This document shows, piece after piece, positions 34,175 through 45,189 of a DNA stretch of 64,000 bases. Under the pieces are notes generated by a model. It was not told the DNA's origin. It worked only from the letters and a program-made list of their open reading frames with translations, and did not search any database. This DNA is from Cavia porcellus (lineage: Eukaryota > Chordata > Mammalia > Rodentia > Caviidae). The first letter of the stretch is position 1; each line of letters begins with the position of its first letter. The DNA is taken from NCBI RefSeq assembly GCF_034190915.1, contig NW_026947503.1, positions 27,176,532 through 27,240,531 on the forward strand, given 5' to 3'. Made by a program: the position numbers and the translations under genes.

Positions 34175-35885
34175 AAATCAAAAGCATATTTGAATTATTC
34201 TGGCTTGTAGTCTATATGCTAGAATGTTATTGCCATTTTTAAGTAAATGACTCATACTAATTAAAAATTAATTTATTTCTTAAAGCAGATCCTCAATGGA
34301 TTTTACTTGTTAGTATTTTGTTAGCTTAGAGTTACTGTATCCATTTGAAATTTGTAATCTTAGCTTCTTCAAAAATATCTCACCATTTACAAATTGGTTA
34401 CTTTTCATGAATATGAATTGAAAACATTTTTATGATATTTCTATTTGAAGAAATGCTATTTTCATCCTTAATCAGCAGTGAAGATCTAATCATTCTTTTT
34501 CTGGCCAATGAATTGTTTCACTGGTCAAAGTCTCTGAAGAAGTAGAACAGATTTGCACCATCATATTTTGCAGAAATGTGCCTTGTTTAGTATTTAAATC
34601 ATAATCTTCTCATAGAGCTCACAGAAATGCTGACCTCTGCCTTGAATTTCTACTTCCAGGACTTGACTTGGCCCTATTTGACCCAACTCAACCCAGTTTA
34701 ATGTTTCAGAAAATACCATGACATGCCTTGCTCACCATAGAGTACATTAAGTCACTCCTAGCTGGGAAGACTCCAAAGTTGTCCCTTGAGATTTTGATGT
34801 GCATTTGGAAATCTTCCATTCTAAATAGGGCTAGTATTTGTTTCAAGGAAGGTGTCCTTGCAATCATGATTACTGAGAAATATTGCTCTTCAAGTGGATG
34901 TTTATTTTCATCTATTAGCTCATTTGAAAAACAGACAGTAAAGCAATGGGAGTGCTTTTGATTCATAACTCATAACTGCCCTACTTCCTAAAGTCACACG
35001 ATATTGAAAGTCACACGACATTGAAAGTTTCAGACAGCAATGTACCCAAATATGTCTGTTAGTCATGATCGTATCACTGAGGGCAGACTTCTTTCCTTGT
35101 GAAACAAATGCAATGGAATTATTCAAGAATTTTTCATTCTCAAGTGAGAAGTTCTAGAGAATTAAAGTGATAGGACTTCAACATTATTTCATACTCTATT
35201 TGAGATGCAGCTTGATTATTTTAATTGTAAGAAAAAAGGATTCATTTCTGCAAATATCTATGGGCTATGATCTGCCTTCTTATGGGTGCTGTTGACTCTT
35301 CCCAGGAAAGCTATAAAAGAAACTTGAATCAAGTCTGAGTTTCGACTTCTGGGGTAATTGGCTTGATCTTAATGTTGACATTATAGACATATGCAGCCCT
35401 GACCTTTGAGGTCTCATAATTAGGTAAGTCATTCCTTATTTAGTATCAAAGTTTCCAGATCCTGGACTGGCTATTGACCATAGAAAATCAGGAAAATATC
35501 AGCTTGTGCCTTGATTTTCTTATTTCCAAGTCTTCATTCACCTGGATCTGTCTTAGTCTACTTTGATGTTTCAGAAAATGCTGTAACATTAACTCTCAAA
35601 ATGCTGATTTAGGACTTTGATTCCCTTTCTGGCTCTTTCTCAGTTGTAATCCATTTTTGTTTGGTTTACTCTTACTATCTGATAGTTATACTCAGAATGA
35701 TACCTTGTAAAATGTTGGCTAGAACAGCCACAGAGGTAATGTTATGTAAGTCATAATGAACAGAGACCTTCTCAACAGAAGTTCAATGTAAGAAATCATG
35801 TTTATCTATGACAGTAAATTAAGGAAGTGCAATAGTTTGAAATGAAAGACTCAGAAACTCCTAGGTAAAGTTTTAGTTGGTCACA
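34175..35885. other. Unique AT-rich sequence, no gene seen
   Basis: No family recognised. Open frames of 77-86 codons on both strands at 34,706-34,966 overlap each other and have no known domain. Confidence 0.4.
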
Positions 35886-37014
35886 GTGTATGTGAAACTG
35901 TCTTTTTCAACTTTAAAGAGGGTAAAATTAAACATAACAAAACAGATTATAAGAAAACAATTTAAGAAACACAGATTTCAAAGCAAGACCACCAGAGGTC
36001 TTCACAGTCTATCGTATTGCCTCTTATTTTCTTCAAATATTGTCTATGTCTTCACACACAGTGAATTCATATCAAACATAATGGTACTAAACTGATCAGA
36101 ACAAGATAATGAAGGCATTTTAGGTCTTCAAGACCAGACAACAGGGAAGTCAACAATGGCTACCATAATATCTCATTCTCTTCAAAATAGCTATCCATAT
36201 CTTTATGTATGTTGAAATTAAACAAAAGAAAAAAGACTAATATCACTCTGGACAGAGAATAATAGTATTGCTAGATTTTATATAACAATGTTACAGAATT
36301 AGCACTGGGTATCTTAGTGTCTGTTTTTCTTCAGAGAATCTGTTCAGTACATCATGCATTATACAATCTATTCTCGTAAACTGTTTAGAAGTTCCATATG
36401 TGTGTGAATCTCTACATGTATACCTATCCTTTCTGCATTAGCGGGAAAAAACAAATCAAAACAAGACAACAAGGCAAATTCCTAGAAAAACATGAAATGA
36501 AAAAGACATATAAAACCACAATACTAGGTGATCTATAGTAGGTACTATGAGGTCTTTTGTTATTTTCAACAGAGTTGTCTATATCATCAGGCATAATATA
36601 ATTGAACATAGCACTACATAGCAAAAGTAATAAAAACAAAATATTGGAGGTATTATAGGACTTCAAATGCAGTTAATAATCAAACTGGAATGGGTATCCT
36701 ATTGTATCTTGTCATCTTCGGAGTAGTTGCCTCTACTCTTAAACTTGATACTATCATGCATACCAAATTCAAATAAAATCAGTCCAGACAAAACAGCAGT
36801 CTAACAAACCAGATTCAAATCAGATCAGTCATATTAAGACAGTGTAAGTAATACAGGGCTTCAGGTTAAGTTAATAGAAAATTAAGGATAGTTACCATAG
36901 TATATCCTGCTATTTTGGGGATAGCTGTCTGTGTCCTCAAGTCTAGTATGAGTAGACAGACTGGAACAGAATAAAATCAAACTAAACAGAGTGATAAGAT
37001 TAATGTGGCTTTTA

Positions 37015-37270
37015 CATTGTTCCTCTAATTTTTTAACTGTGTCTTCTTTAGATGTGTTCAGCATTTCTTTTGTTACTTTATCATTGATCATTTCTTCTTT
37101 TACCTGGGAGATTATTTCTAGTTTGAATGCCTTTATAGCTTCCCGGAGTTGCTTCTTTATTTCAGGCATTTCAGGTATATGGCTTATATTTTTTTCTATG
37201 TACATCGCTCCTAGGCTTTCTTGGGATGGGCTGGAGGTTTGAGATTGCGTTTTGGTCTTTCATCTTATCA
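37015..37270 (-). pseudogene. Truncated L1 ORF1, N-terminal part
   Basis: An open frame on the minus strand starts near 37,262 (the 'aagatgaaagaccaaaacgc' context, judged against the matching part of the plus-strand L1). It is Glu/Lys-rich with the 'EIKKQLREAIKAFKLEI' type of coiled-coil sequence seen near the start of L1 ORF1 proteins, followed by 'LNTSKEDTVKKLEEQ'. ORF1 protein binds RNA as a trimer in L1 particles. Here the C-terminal two-thirds (RRM and C-terminal domain) is absent because the insertion ends at 37,015; the frame then runs by chance into the surrounding array. Confidence 0.65.
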
Positions 37271-37329
37271 TTTTCCTTTATTTCCATCTTTCAAGTGATA
37301 TTCCAAAGTTTTCCCTGGGCGTGTTGGAA

Positions 37330-37679
37330 ATAACCCCCCACACCCTGTGCTCCTGGGACTGAATGGAGGATGCTGAGCATGGTCCAGTTAGGCTGACAGG
37401 ACCTCCTGTGCCACCTCTGGTGTTCCAGGAAGCTGGGTGGGCTCCTAACCACTATGGGTGATTGTCCAAAGCTCTCCCCAGGCTTGCGTTGATGCACTGG
37501 AACTCACTTCTCATTCTCTCAGCTCTCCTGATTGAACGAAGGTTGCTGGGCATGATCTAGTCAGGTCTGCAAAACCTCCCGCACCTAGTCGGGTGTGTCT
37601 GGAAGCTGGGCAGGCACTTAACTGCTGGGGGCTATGGTCTTAAACACTCCCCAGGCCCACATCGGTGTGCTGGAACTCC
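37330..37679 (-). promoter_or_regulatory. Two tandem 173-bp 5' UTR monomers
   Basis: 'ctggaactc' recurs at 37497 and 37670 (period 173). Other paired blocks are 'ctccccaggc', 'ggaagctggg' and 'tgctgagcat'/'tgctgggcat'. Tandem promoter monomers are a feature of some rodent L1 families, so this is probably an L1 promoter. Confidence 0.65.
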
Positions 37680-38261
37680 TAATGTGGCTTTTAAATCCTG
37701 ATACAATATTAACAATGTCTTTTGACTATCTTTTTAAGACAATTCCTCCCCTTTCCCTTTCAGGGTGCTTTGTACACATTAGGTCCCACTAATTCCTTTA
37801 ATTTTTAGATTAGTGGGGCAACCCACTATCTACCTAAGAAGTTCTGAACCTTTTTACCCCTGAGCTTGATCTTGAGCTATATTCTTTTACCTACTAAAGT
37901 CTCTAGGTTTTCCTTCCTTATAGCTGAGCTCCACTGCACAAAAGTGTCATGACTTTCCAACCTATCTACAGCTGCTGGATGAGCCGTCCCTATTTCTCTC
38001 CGGTTCCCTGTCTCATACAGCATTGTTTTCTCATCTTTGACTTTCAGTTCATTAACCCTCTTTCAGGTTAATTATATTTCCAATTCAGAGCATCTCTATG
38101 GACCCTATCTCCTAATCTACTCTGCCTGTGTTTCTTTTTGTTAGTGTATCAATGCCATCTGTGTTAGAGATTATAGCCAGTCTTCTCTGCATCATCTCTG
38201 CTATGCTATTTTTCTGCTGTTGGTTGTCTACTTTTCTCCTTCATTCCACTGTCTGCCCTGT

Positions 38262-39200
38262 TCATTGAGGCTTCTCTGCCACTGTTGCTGGAATCCTGGT
38301 GATTTTTCTCTCTCTCTCTCTCTCTGGAATGTCCTTCAGTATTTTTTGTAGGGTTGGATTGGTGGTCACGAACTCCCACAGTTCCTCTTTGTCATGGAAA
38401 CATCTTGTTTCTCCATTAATTTTGAGAGATAGTTTTTCAGAATACATCAATCTGGGTTGGAGGTTATTTTCTTTCAGGGCTTGGAATACTTTGCTCCAAG
38501 CTCTTCTTGATTTGATAATTTATGCTGAGAAATCTGTTGTGATTTTGATGGGTTTTCCTTTAGGTATTTCTTTTCTCTGACCATTTTCAATATTCTGTTC
38601 TTGTGATGAATTTCTGGGATCTTGATTATTATATGTATGGGTGTAGATCTGTTGTGGTTGTAGCTGCTGGGGTTCTGTATACCTCATATATCTGAATATA
38701 ATTTCCTTTTTTTATACTTTGGAAATTTTCCTTAATTATTTCTGTGAATAGCCTTTGTATTTCATTTGTATTTATTCCTGCTTCTTCATTCATGTTTTTA
38801 GTCTTAAGTTATAGATCCTCTTGTCTTCTAGCCTTTGTATTGTTACTTCCTGATTCCTTGTTATTTTTAGGAGATCTTTCCTTTCATGATCACATATTGC
38901 AAGTCTATCTTCAAGTTTTGAAAGTCTAACTTTAGTTTCTGTCAAGGAATTTTACCAGCTTTCACTGGAGTTTTTAATTTCCTGGTAATCTTTTTGGATC
39001 TGTTTTATGTATTCTAGATTTTGTTTATATTCTTCATCAAAAGTTTCTCTCCTTTTTCTGGGTTCCTCCATTTTTCCATCTGTGTCTTCTTGAGAGGGGC
39101 TTAGTATTTCTTTTATTAATCTTTTTATATCTTGCTTCACTTGAATTAGAATTTCAGTTTTAAGTTTGTCTATGAGTTCACAAAGGTATTTCTTTATGTC
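38262..39200 (-). pseudogene. L1-type ORF1 remnant of copy 1
   Basis: Minus-strand pieces in different frames show L1 ORF1 features. At 39,140-38,952 is a Lys/Glu-rich coiled-coil segment containing 'EYIKQIQKDYQEIKNS'. At 38,450-38,262 is the C-terminal domain with 'KLSLKINGETRCFHDKEEL' and 'LQKILKDI'. Both match corresponding pieces of the better ORF1 at 58.4-59.4 kb. Several stops and frameshifts separate them, and a CT microsatellite lies at its 3' end (38,308-38,326). Confidence 0.75.
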
Positions 39201-39839
39201 TGCTTATACTGTGTCCGATACTGCATGTTTGCTGTCCTCAATCTCTTGTGTATTTACTTCTTGTAGACTTATTTTCCCTTAGTCAGCAGCTGGAGGCTTT
39301 TTCTTGTTTCTGTCTCTTGCCATGTTTCTGGTTTCTTTCAGACAGGTGTATGGTAGAGGTCTCAGGCTCTTTCTGTATTGCTTATGGTTTTTCTAAAGCA
39401 TGCTGGCTAGGGGATTGCTACCTCTCCAGTTTACTGTTGATTTGTGAGGTGCACACAGGGACAATGTGGGCTGGCACCTCTCCTTTGAGCCAGTCACCCA
39501 GTGAGTGCCTTCAGCACATTAGTCTGTGCCATGCAGATGTCACAGGTTTGGGACAGTTTTAACCCTGGCGATTGGGTCCCGACCAGGGGTGTGATCCAGT
39601 CCAAGTAATCCTCCAGTCCTCTTTGGGCCAGGAGCAGCTGACTGATGCCACTGCAGTTTTAGGTTCAGACCTGTCCTGCCCAACTCCAATATGTCATCCA
39701 GTCAGTCACCCCCTCCGCAAAACCAAATTCCTAGCACTCACCACAGGTTAGTGCAGCTCTCCATGTTGGTTCTGCTCTCCATGGCACTGCATCCTCCTGC
39801 CAAGGCAGCCTCCAGAGAACCATCATCCCCATGGCTTTG

Positions 39840-40262
39840 GGCTAACCTTCTAACTTGCTTTGACCAGTAGAATTTGGCAGAAAAGACACCGTGTTCATCT
39901 GGAGCTAGACCTTAACATCTGTACCTGTCAGTTTTACCACATGAAATGCTTTGCCTTGGAACTCATTTGCCATGCTGTGAAAAGCTCAGATCTCCTAGAG
40001 AAATTATGTGGGAAAGAAAAAGTGTCCTCTAATCAAGTGTTTCGGCAGAGTTTGCAGCAAAAGCAGCATCATCTGGAAGCCATGTAGAGAAACCATCAAG
40101 AACATCCAATCAAGTGAAGACAGCCTGCCCTGCATGACAGAACAGAAGAGTCACACAGCTGAGCCCTGTTATCTCACAGAATCATCAGAGGTAACTAAAT
40201 CACTTTTCCTTTAAATCCCTGAGTCTGGGGGTATTTATTATGTAGCAATAAAAAATTGAGTC
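39840..40262 (+). mobile_element. MLT1-type LTR
   Basis: Blocks in MLT1 order: 'tgctttgaccagtagaattt' then 'ggcaga', 'cagctgagccctgttatctc', 'tttaaatccctgagtctggg' and the end 'tagcaataaaaaattgag'. Old MaLR LTR on the plus strand. It lies between the truncated 5' end of copy 1 and the inverted 5' UTR piece. Confidence 0.75.
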
Positions 40263-40581
40263 TATGGAGGTTATGGGAAGTGGGGTCAAAAAGCAATTTT
40301 TAATGAAAGTGAGTTTGATTACATTAGGGGTTATTTTATATGAGCTTGAGTATCTCAAACTTTATTTTTTCAATTTCATTCAATCACTCTTTAGAGGCAT
40401 AGGAGTTTGTGCAATAAGTTTCAGAAACCAAGTTTTCATCAAATAGTCATTAAAATTCACAATGTTGTATGGTTGAAGGGAAAACTTAATTCATCTAAAG
40501 AGTTTACTCTTTGTTGTGCTATGACAATTCAGTTAAAAGTAAAGAGATTTCAGTGAAAATTCCAACATTCCAAGGCAGGTT

Positions 40582-40825
40582 CACAGGATCCTGGGAAGAT
40601 GGTGGATTGATACATAGCAGGGAAGAGAGCCTCTCTGAGAAAAACAACTCAGATGCTAAAATTTAACACAATGGAGAAGACCAGATGAAAGGAGAGGGAT
40701 TCTCACAACCCAGGAAGAAACTGAGGAAAAAGAAAAAAAAAAAGAAAGACAGGTGGAAAAACATGGACAAAAGGCTGGAACCAGGCACACTCTAACTGGA
40801 GCCAATCCTGCGCTGTGCTGGGTGC
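40582..40825 (+). mobile_element. Orphan 5' UTR start of the half-L1 family
   Basis: Begins 'ctgggaagatggtgga', a YY1-like start like that of the copy at 60,195, and continues with matching blocks ('agcctctctgagaaaaac', 'aacccaggaagaaactgag', 'ctaactggagcc'). It ends near 40,825 without ORF1. It covers just the part of the 5' UTR missing from copy 1 and points the other way, which suggests a local inversion. Confidence 0.6.
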
Positions 40826-40829
40826 ACCT

Positions 40830-41344
40830 TTGAATCAGATGACTTACAGTCATGCTGAAGTCAAGTAGCACCAAAATCAGGGGTTGGTGAGAATTGCCAT
40901 TAAATGTATTACATAAGTTTGCTTCCACCAATAAGGCCATAATCTCAGGGAGTATGACCCAAGTGGCTCTGGCTGTTAGAGTTAGTTCTAATTCCTGACT
41001 CCTGACTTAATTTCTGCCATATAGTACTACCTAGGTATCAGATTCCATTTCTGGTCTTTGCCACTTTCCTTCTGTGCTTCTTGCTGATTATGAGTTCTGT
41101 ACTGCCCAATTTTTGCATGCTAATTGCCTAAACAATCATAAAATATTTTCCTCTTTGTCTGTTTCTCTGCTGACTCCTCATTTGTTGGGCCTCTTCTATT
41201 GTACTAGAAAATCTGATTTTTCCCTCTGGGATCTATTTGCCTTATACTCAGTCATCAGTCTGACTTAGTTCACTGCTACTTGAGTTCTACAAGTGCAGTA
41301 GTTTTTCTCAGAGGCAGAAGTTGCCTAAATCTCATAGTTGCTTT
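40830..41344. other. Unique sequence, no gene seen
   Basis: No recognised repeat or exon. Confidence 0.4.
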
Positions 41345-41391
41345 TATGATGTTATGATGTTATGATGTTATGATGTTATGATGGATAACAA
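41345..41391 (+). repeat. (TATGATGT)n minisatellite
   Basis: Nearly six perfect 8-bp units. Confidence 0.95.
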
Positions 41392-41704
41392 TCATAAACT
41401 GCTTGCTAATGCAGTTTAATTCTTAGGTGCTCTTTGAATTGTTGACCAGGTTATCTTTGCTATTTATTTGGCTATGAGGACCAGTGTAGACTCCCCAGTC
41501 CCCTTCCTGTGGATCCAGTAGGCCATGCTGAGATAGGTACACAAGCATATACTCTTACATTTGTTCTATGTTTTCCTAGCACTTTATTTATATTGGGTCT
41601 GGCACAGAAGCTTATAAAACCAAAGAAATAAAGTAGTCTTCCAAAGAGGAACTATACCTGTAACACGAAGCTTTTCCCACAGTTTATGGAATGCCTATCA
41701 TCTT

Positions 41705-41835
41705 AAAGAACATTAGCATCGGGTCTGGGGATTTAGCTCAGCGGCATAAGTACCTGCCTTGCAAGCAGGCGGTCGTGAGTTCGATCCCTCGTACCGATAA
41801 AAAGGAAAAAGACAAAAAAAAAAGAACATTAGCAT
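41705..41835 (+). repeat. Young full-length ID-type SINE with 15-bp target duplication
   Basis: The perfect direct repeat 'aaagaacattagcat' (41705-41719 and 41821-41835) flanks a 101-bp SINE. It has a clean pol III A box ('tagctcagcggc') and B box ('agttcgatccc'), and an anticodon-like loop with TGC, as in tRNA-Ala, the source of rodent ID/BC1 elements. After the tRNA-like part it has a short specific body ('gtaccgataaaaaggaaaaa' then 'gac') and an A tail. The unmutated boxes and perfect duplication mark a very recent insertion. It is not a tRNA gene: it has the SINE body, tail and duplication, and its acceptor ends do not pair. Confidence 0.93.
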
Positions 41836-42394
41836 GCTATTACATAGGCTTCTGGGTCACAGTGATTTATCTTATTTCTCTCTTCCAAAAGAAGCAGAAC
41901 ATGGTTTGGCAGAAGGTAGATGTAGAATGCTTCTGTAATGACATAGTTATTTTAAGATTTCTGACTAGGAAGCAGCTTGTTGTTGCTAAAAAGCTTAAAA
42001 GAACACCCCAACCTGCCAGGACAGTCTATTAAGAAAATGTCATTTTAGTATGCATGATGCATGAGTGTATCTTAAATTATTGGTGTTATAATTCATTAAT
42101 AGATTTATTTAACTTCATGTTCTGGGAAGGTCCCATTTGGAATGAATGTAATTTTCCTGCCCGAAAATCCCATTTTCAGCCTAGTGAAGACAATAATCAG
42201 TCAACCCTGATTTCTTATGATCCTTTCAGATAATCAATAAATATTTGATGGAATATGTACTAAGTGTCCATTAATAAAAATGTATTTTCCTACAACAATG
42301 ATGCCAAATAGTAGGAAAAGGGTACATACTGGTTTTGTTTGAATTTAATACATGGCATATTTATGATGTTTTATACTAATCAGTACAATATTTA

Positions 42395-42555
42395 AAAGTT
42401 TTATAGATGTCAGGCACCATTTCAAGCCTTTTACAAGTATTGTCTCATTTGATCTCAAGACTTTACTCAGAGGTAGGTTAGAGACTATTATTACCTTCCT
42501 ATGTAGACAAGGACTCCTATATAGAAGATTAAGCAAAAGCACAAAGTACCATTGA
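42395..42555 (-). repeat. MIR SINE fragment
   Basis: Reverse-strand MIR blocks: 'tagatgtcaggcaccatttc', 'ttgtctcatttgatctcaag', 'aggtaggttagagactatta' then 'ttacct'. Confidence 0.75.
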
Positions 42556-42782
42556 TAATGCCTCTGGCTTACTGAATGTAATTCAACAACTGCAAAAATA
42601 TCAAAATAACAGTACCAATTTTATTAAAGTCTCTTCAGAGGAATTTCATTCTTACTTTCTTGAGTTATACAGAGGTGTGTTGAATGAAGCATAAGTGGAA
42701 TGGGTAGGGCAAGTGGCTTATGTCTAAAGAAGACTGAATTCTTCTTATAAACTCTCTACATAGAGTAGAGGCTTATAAACTT

Positions 42783-44690
42783 ATTTTTTAACGTACCAAT
42801 ACTAATCCCCATGAATATATGCAACACAGTATGCTGTTATTTTGTTTACTTTTTAAGTTTTATTTTTATAGATGCATGTTTGCAAAATGTACTAATTATA
42901 TTCCTTGTGGGGATTTGGTATATGTATATAACAGAACTTAATTCTTTGTTTATCTTTTCTTCCACTCTATTCCCATGCCCTCCATCTCTTGGTCCCCTTA
43001 CCTTCTGCAAAAAGCCTATTTCCCTATTTTCTATTACCTTTTATTTTATTCTTTATATTTTGGGCTTGTCATGTAAGAGGAACTATGTGACATATAAGCC
43101 CATGTGTCTGATTTATTGAACTTAAGATTGTGATGTCAAAGTGTATCTGTTTTCTTTCTTTATGTCTGATTAGTACTCCATAGAGTATAAATCCCACATT
43201 TTCTGTATTCATCTGCTGATGGACAATGAACAATTTCAAGATTTAGCTATCATGAGTTGTGCTTCTATACATAAGGGTATGTATGCATCACTGAAATAAG
43301 ATGTTTTTAAATTTTTCAGGAAGATATCCAGAAGGGGAATGCCTGGGTCAAATGGATTTCTAGTTTTAGTTTACTGAGGGATATCCATTATTTTCATAAT
43401 AGTTATACTAATTTTCATTCCAATGTAGAAGTATTTCTTTTCTTCCACAGCATTGCTAGCATTTGTTACTATTTGATTCCTTGATCATAATCATTCTTTT
43501 TGGACTGAGGTGGAGTCTAAATGTTTTTTAATTTGCAATTTTCTAATGGCCAGAGAGGTGGAACTTTTTTTCATGTATTTATAAGCTATTTGCATTTTTT
43601 TCTTCTGAAAAGTGCCTGTTCACTTCAGTTGTTCATTTTTTATTGGGTCTTTAATTTTGGAGGTCTAATATTTTTGAATTGTTTATACATTTTAGATAAT
43701 AGCTCTCCACCCAAGGAATGCCTGTCAAATTTTACCATTCTATAAGGGTCTTAACTTTGTTAATTATTTCTTTTGCTGTTCTGAAACTTTTTAATTTGTT
43801 ATGATATTATTTGTTGATTCTTGGTACTGTTTGTTCTGCAATTGGGAATCTATTCAGAATGTCATTGCTATATTGTTCTCATATCATCAAAAGTTTTATA
43901 TTTTTTGTCTTCCAGCAGATTGTTTTGGTTTTAACATTTAGGCCTTTGGTCCATTTTGATTTTAGTCTAGAGGCGAGATAGAAGGGCCTGGATTTCAATC
44001 TTCGGCACCTCTTTTCCCAGCACCATTTGTTAAGGAAACTATCCTTCTTCCAGCGTGTTTCTGGTCCCTTGTCAAAGATCAGATAACTGAAGTTTTATGG
44101 AGTTATTTCTACTTCCTCTATTCTGTTTCCTTGGTTCATACAGTAGTTTTTGTGCCAATACCATGGTGTTTTTAGCACTATAGATTTGCAGTATAACTTG
44201 AAGTACAGAGCTATGATGTCTTCTGACTTTTCTCATTACCCATTTATGATTTTTGATCTCTTTCTGTTCCATATGAATTTAAAGATTTTCTCTAGCTCTG
44301 GTGAATGCTGTTGGTATTTTGACTGTGAATGGTATTACTATTTCTAATTAGTTTTTCAATGAGTTCTTCATTGGCTTACAAAAACATTAATGATTTTATA
44401 TTGATTTTGTATTCTGCTATCCTACTGAATTTGGTTAATAATTCTAGGAGTCTTTTGGTGAAATGATTTGGGTCTTTTATGTAGAGGACAGTGTCATCTG
44501 AAAATAATGATAATTTGGCTTTTCCCTTTCATATATATCTCCCTTTTTTTCTTTCTCTTACCTAATTGCTCTGGCTAATGTTTCAAGAAATATATTGAAC
44601 AGTAGTGAAGATAGTGGACACCCTTGTCTTGTTCCTAATTTTATGAAGAAAGCTTTCAGCTTTTCCTCACTTAATATGAAGTTGGCTGAG
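42783..44690 (-). mobile_element. 5'-truncated L1, 3' half of ORF2 plus 3' UTR
   Basis: Reverse-strand L1 sequence. From right to left it covers the reverse-transcriptase region (44,690-44,400) and the C-terminal part of ORF2 (44,400-43,200), then an AT-rich 3' UTR. Typical blocks include 'caccatttgttaaggaaact', 'ccataccatggtg'-like wording and 'ggacacccttgtcttgttcc'. All frames are broken. Truncation at the 5' end is the usual result of incomplete reverse transcription. Confidence 0.85.
43130..44690 (-). pseudogene. L1 ORF2 C-terminal remnant
   Basis: ORF2 encodes the L1 endonuclease and reverse transcriptase. Here only the part after the polymerase core and the C-terminal segment can be recognised on the minus strand, broken by many stops. 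The endonuclease is absent. Confidence 0.75.
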
Positions 44691-44761
44691 GCTTATAAAT
44701 TTATATGCATATACACACAAATATACACATATACAGGAATATCCTAGAACACAAGTACACT

Positions 44762-45188
44762 TGTATCTCAGTTACTTGTCTCATGGTTGAGACAAAATAC
44801 CCAATGCCCACAAATTAAAGGAGGAAAGGTTTATTTAGCTCATAGTTTGTAGATGTTTTAGTCCATAATCAGCCAGCTGCAAAGCAGAATGGCACATGAC
44901 AGAAGGGCAATAGTTTGTGGTGGCAAGATACAGCAAAGGCAACAAGTAAGAGAGAAGAGACAAGCCTCTTTCCATCCTTTATTTTTTACTCTGTCTACCA
45001 GGATTAGGATAGTACCAGTCCAATCAGTGGACAGATCCAGCAATCACCCACCCTTAACACCAGCACTCTTAATTCCAGCATTGCACTATGAATCAATCAC
45101 AAACTCTAGATTCCATCACGTCTGAGAAAAATAAAAACACCTCATATAGTAGAGGCTTTGGATGGACAGCTATACACAAGCCATAACA
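44762..45188 (-). mobile_element. Solo MaLR LTR
   Basis: Reads on the minus strand from 'tgttatggcttgtgtatagc' (45,188) to an end at 44,762. In plus orientation the blocks 'ctcatggttgagacaaaata', 'aggaggaaaggtttatttag' and 'tagtccataatcagcc' are the reversed 3' half of such LTRs. Length 427 bp. No clear target duplication. Confidence 0.75.
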
Positions 45189-45189
45189 A

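Larger units (their letters stand above)
37001..37693 (-). mobile_element. Nested L1-like insertion holding only the 5' end, with 14-bp target duplication
   Basis: The direct repeat 'taatgtggctttta' at 37001-37014 and 37680-37693 flanks 665 bp. Read on the minus strand this insert has two tandem 173-bp monomers of a 5' UTR, then the first part of an L1-type ORF1 (from about 37,265 down to 37,015), and stops inside ORF1. There is no ORF2, no 3' UTR and no clear poly(A) tail. Ordinary L1 insertions lose their 5' end, not their 3' end. Premature polyadenylation with loss of the tail, or a non-standard insertion route, would explain it. Confidence 0.75.
35990..37760 (-). repeat. Degenerate tandem array of copy 1 (about seven units)
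   Basis: The recurring block reads roughly 'accataatatctc' on the plus strand, followed about 20 bp later by an 'atagctgtct' block and then a 'catcaagcataat'-like block. Anchors fall near 36012, 36161, 36310, 36543, 36695, 36892 and 37711. Removing the nested insertion and one copy of its duplication (679 bp) puts the last spacing at about 140 bp, in line with the 148-152 bp spacing elsewhere (two gaps are longer). The unit is the same as in copy 2. Confidence 0.65.
35890..39835 (-). mobile_element. Degenerate ORF1-only LINE (half-L1 type), copy 1
   Basis: On the minus strand it shows a 5' UTR (39,835-39,200), a broken L1-type ORF1 (about 39,200-38,260), and then, instead of ORF2, a tandem array (38,170-35,990) homologous to the array in the intact copy at 57-60 kb. 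The 3' UTR is missing or too diverged to see. The 5' UTR lacks the first 250 bp or so; a matching piece lies at 40,582-40,825 in the opposite direction. A separate 665-bp insertion interrupts the array at 37,015-37,679. No target duplication was found. Older than copy 2. Confidence 0.7.

Noticed and set aside
35990..38340. CRISPR-like or satellite array
   Set aside because: The spacing is regular but the units are diverged and lie inside a LINE with the same array elsewhere; the context is mammalian.
39836..40825. Twin-priming inversion of half-L1 copy 1
   Set aside because: Twin priming leaves the inverted part directly beside the rest; here an older MLT1 LTR and other DNA lie between, so a later inversion fits better.
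41720..41792. tRNA-Ala gene
   Set aside because: It has A and B boxes and a TGC loop, but also a SINE body, an A tail and a perfect target duplication, and the acceptor ends do not pair.
44700..44760. 'tatacacacaaatatacac' stretch as a regulatory AT repeat
   Set aside because: Simple AT-rich sequence between an L1 and an LTR; nothing beyond composition supports a role.
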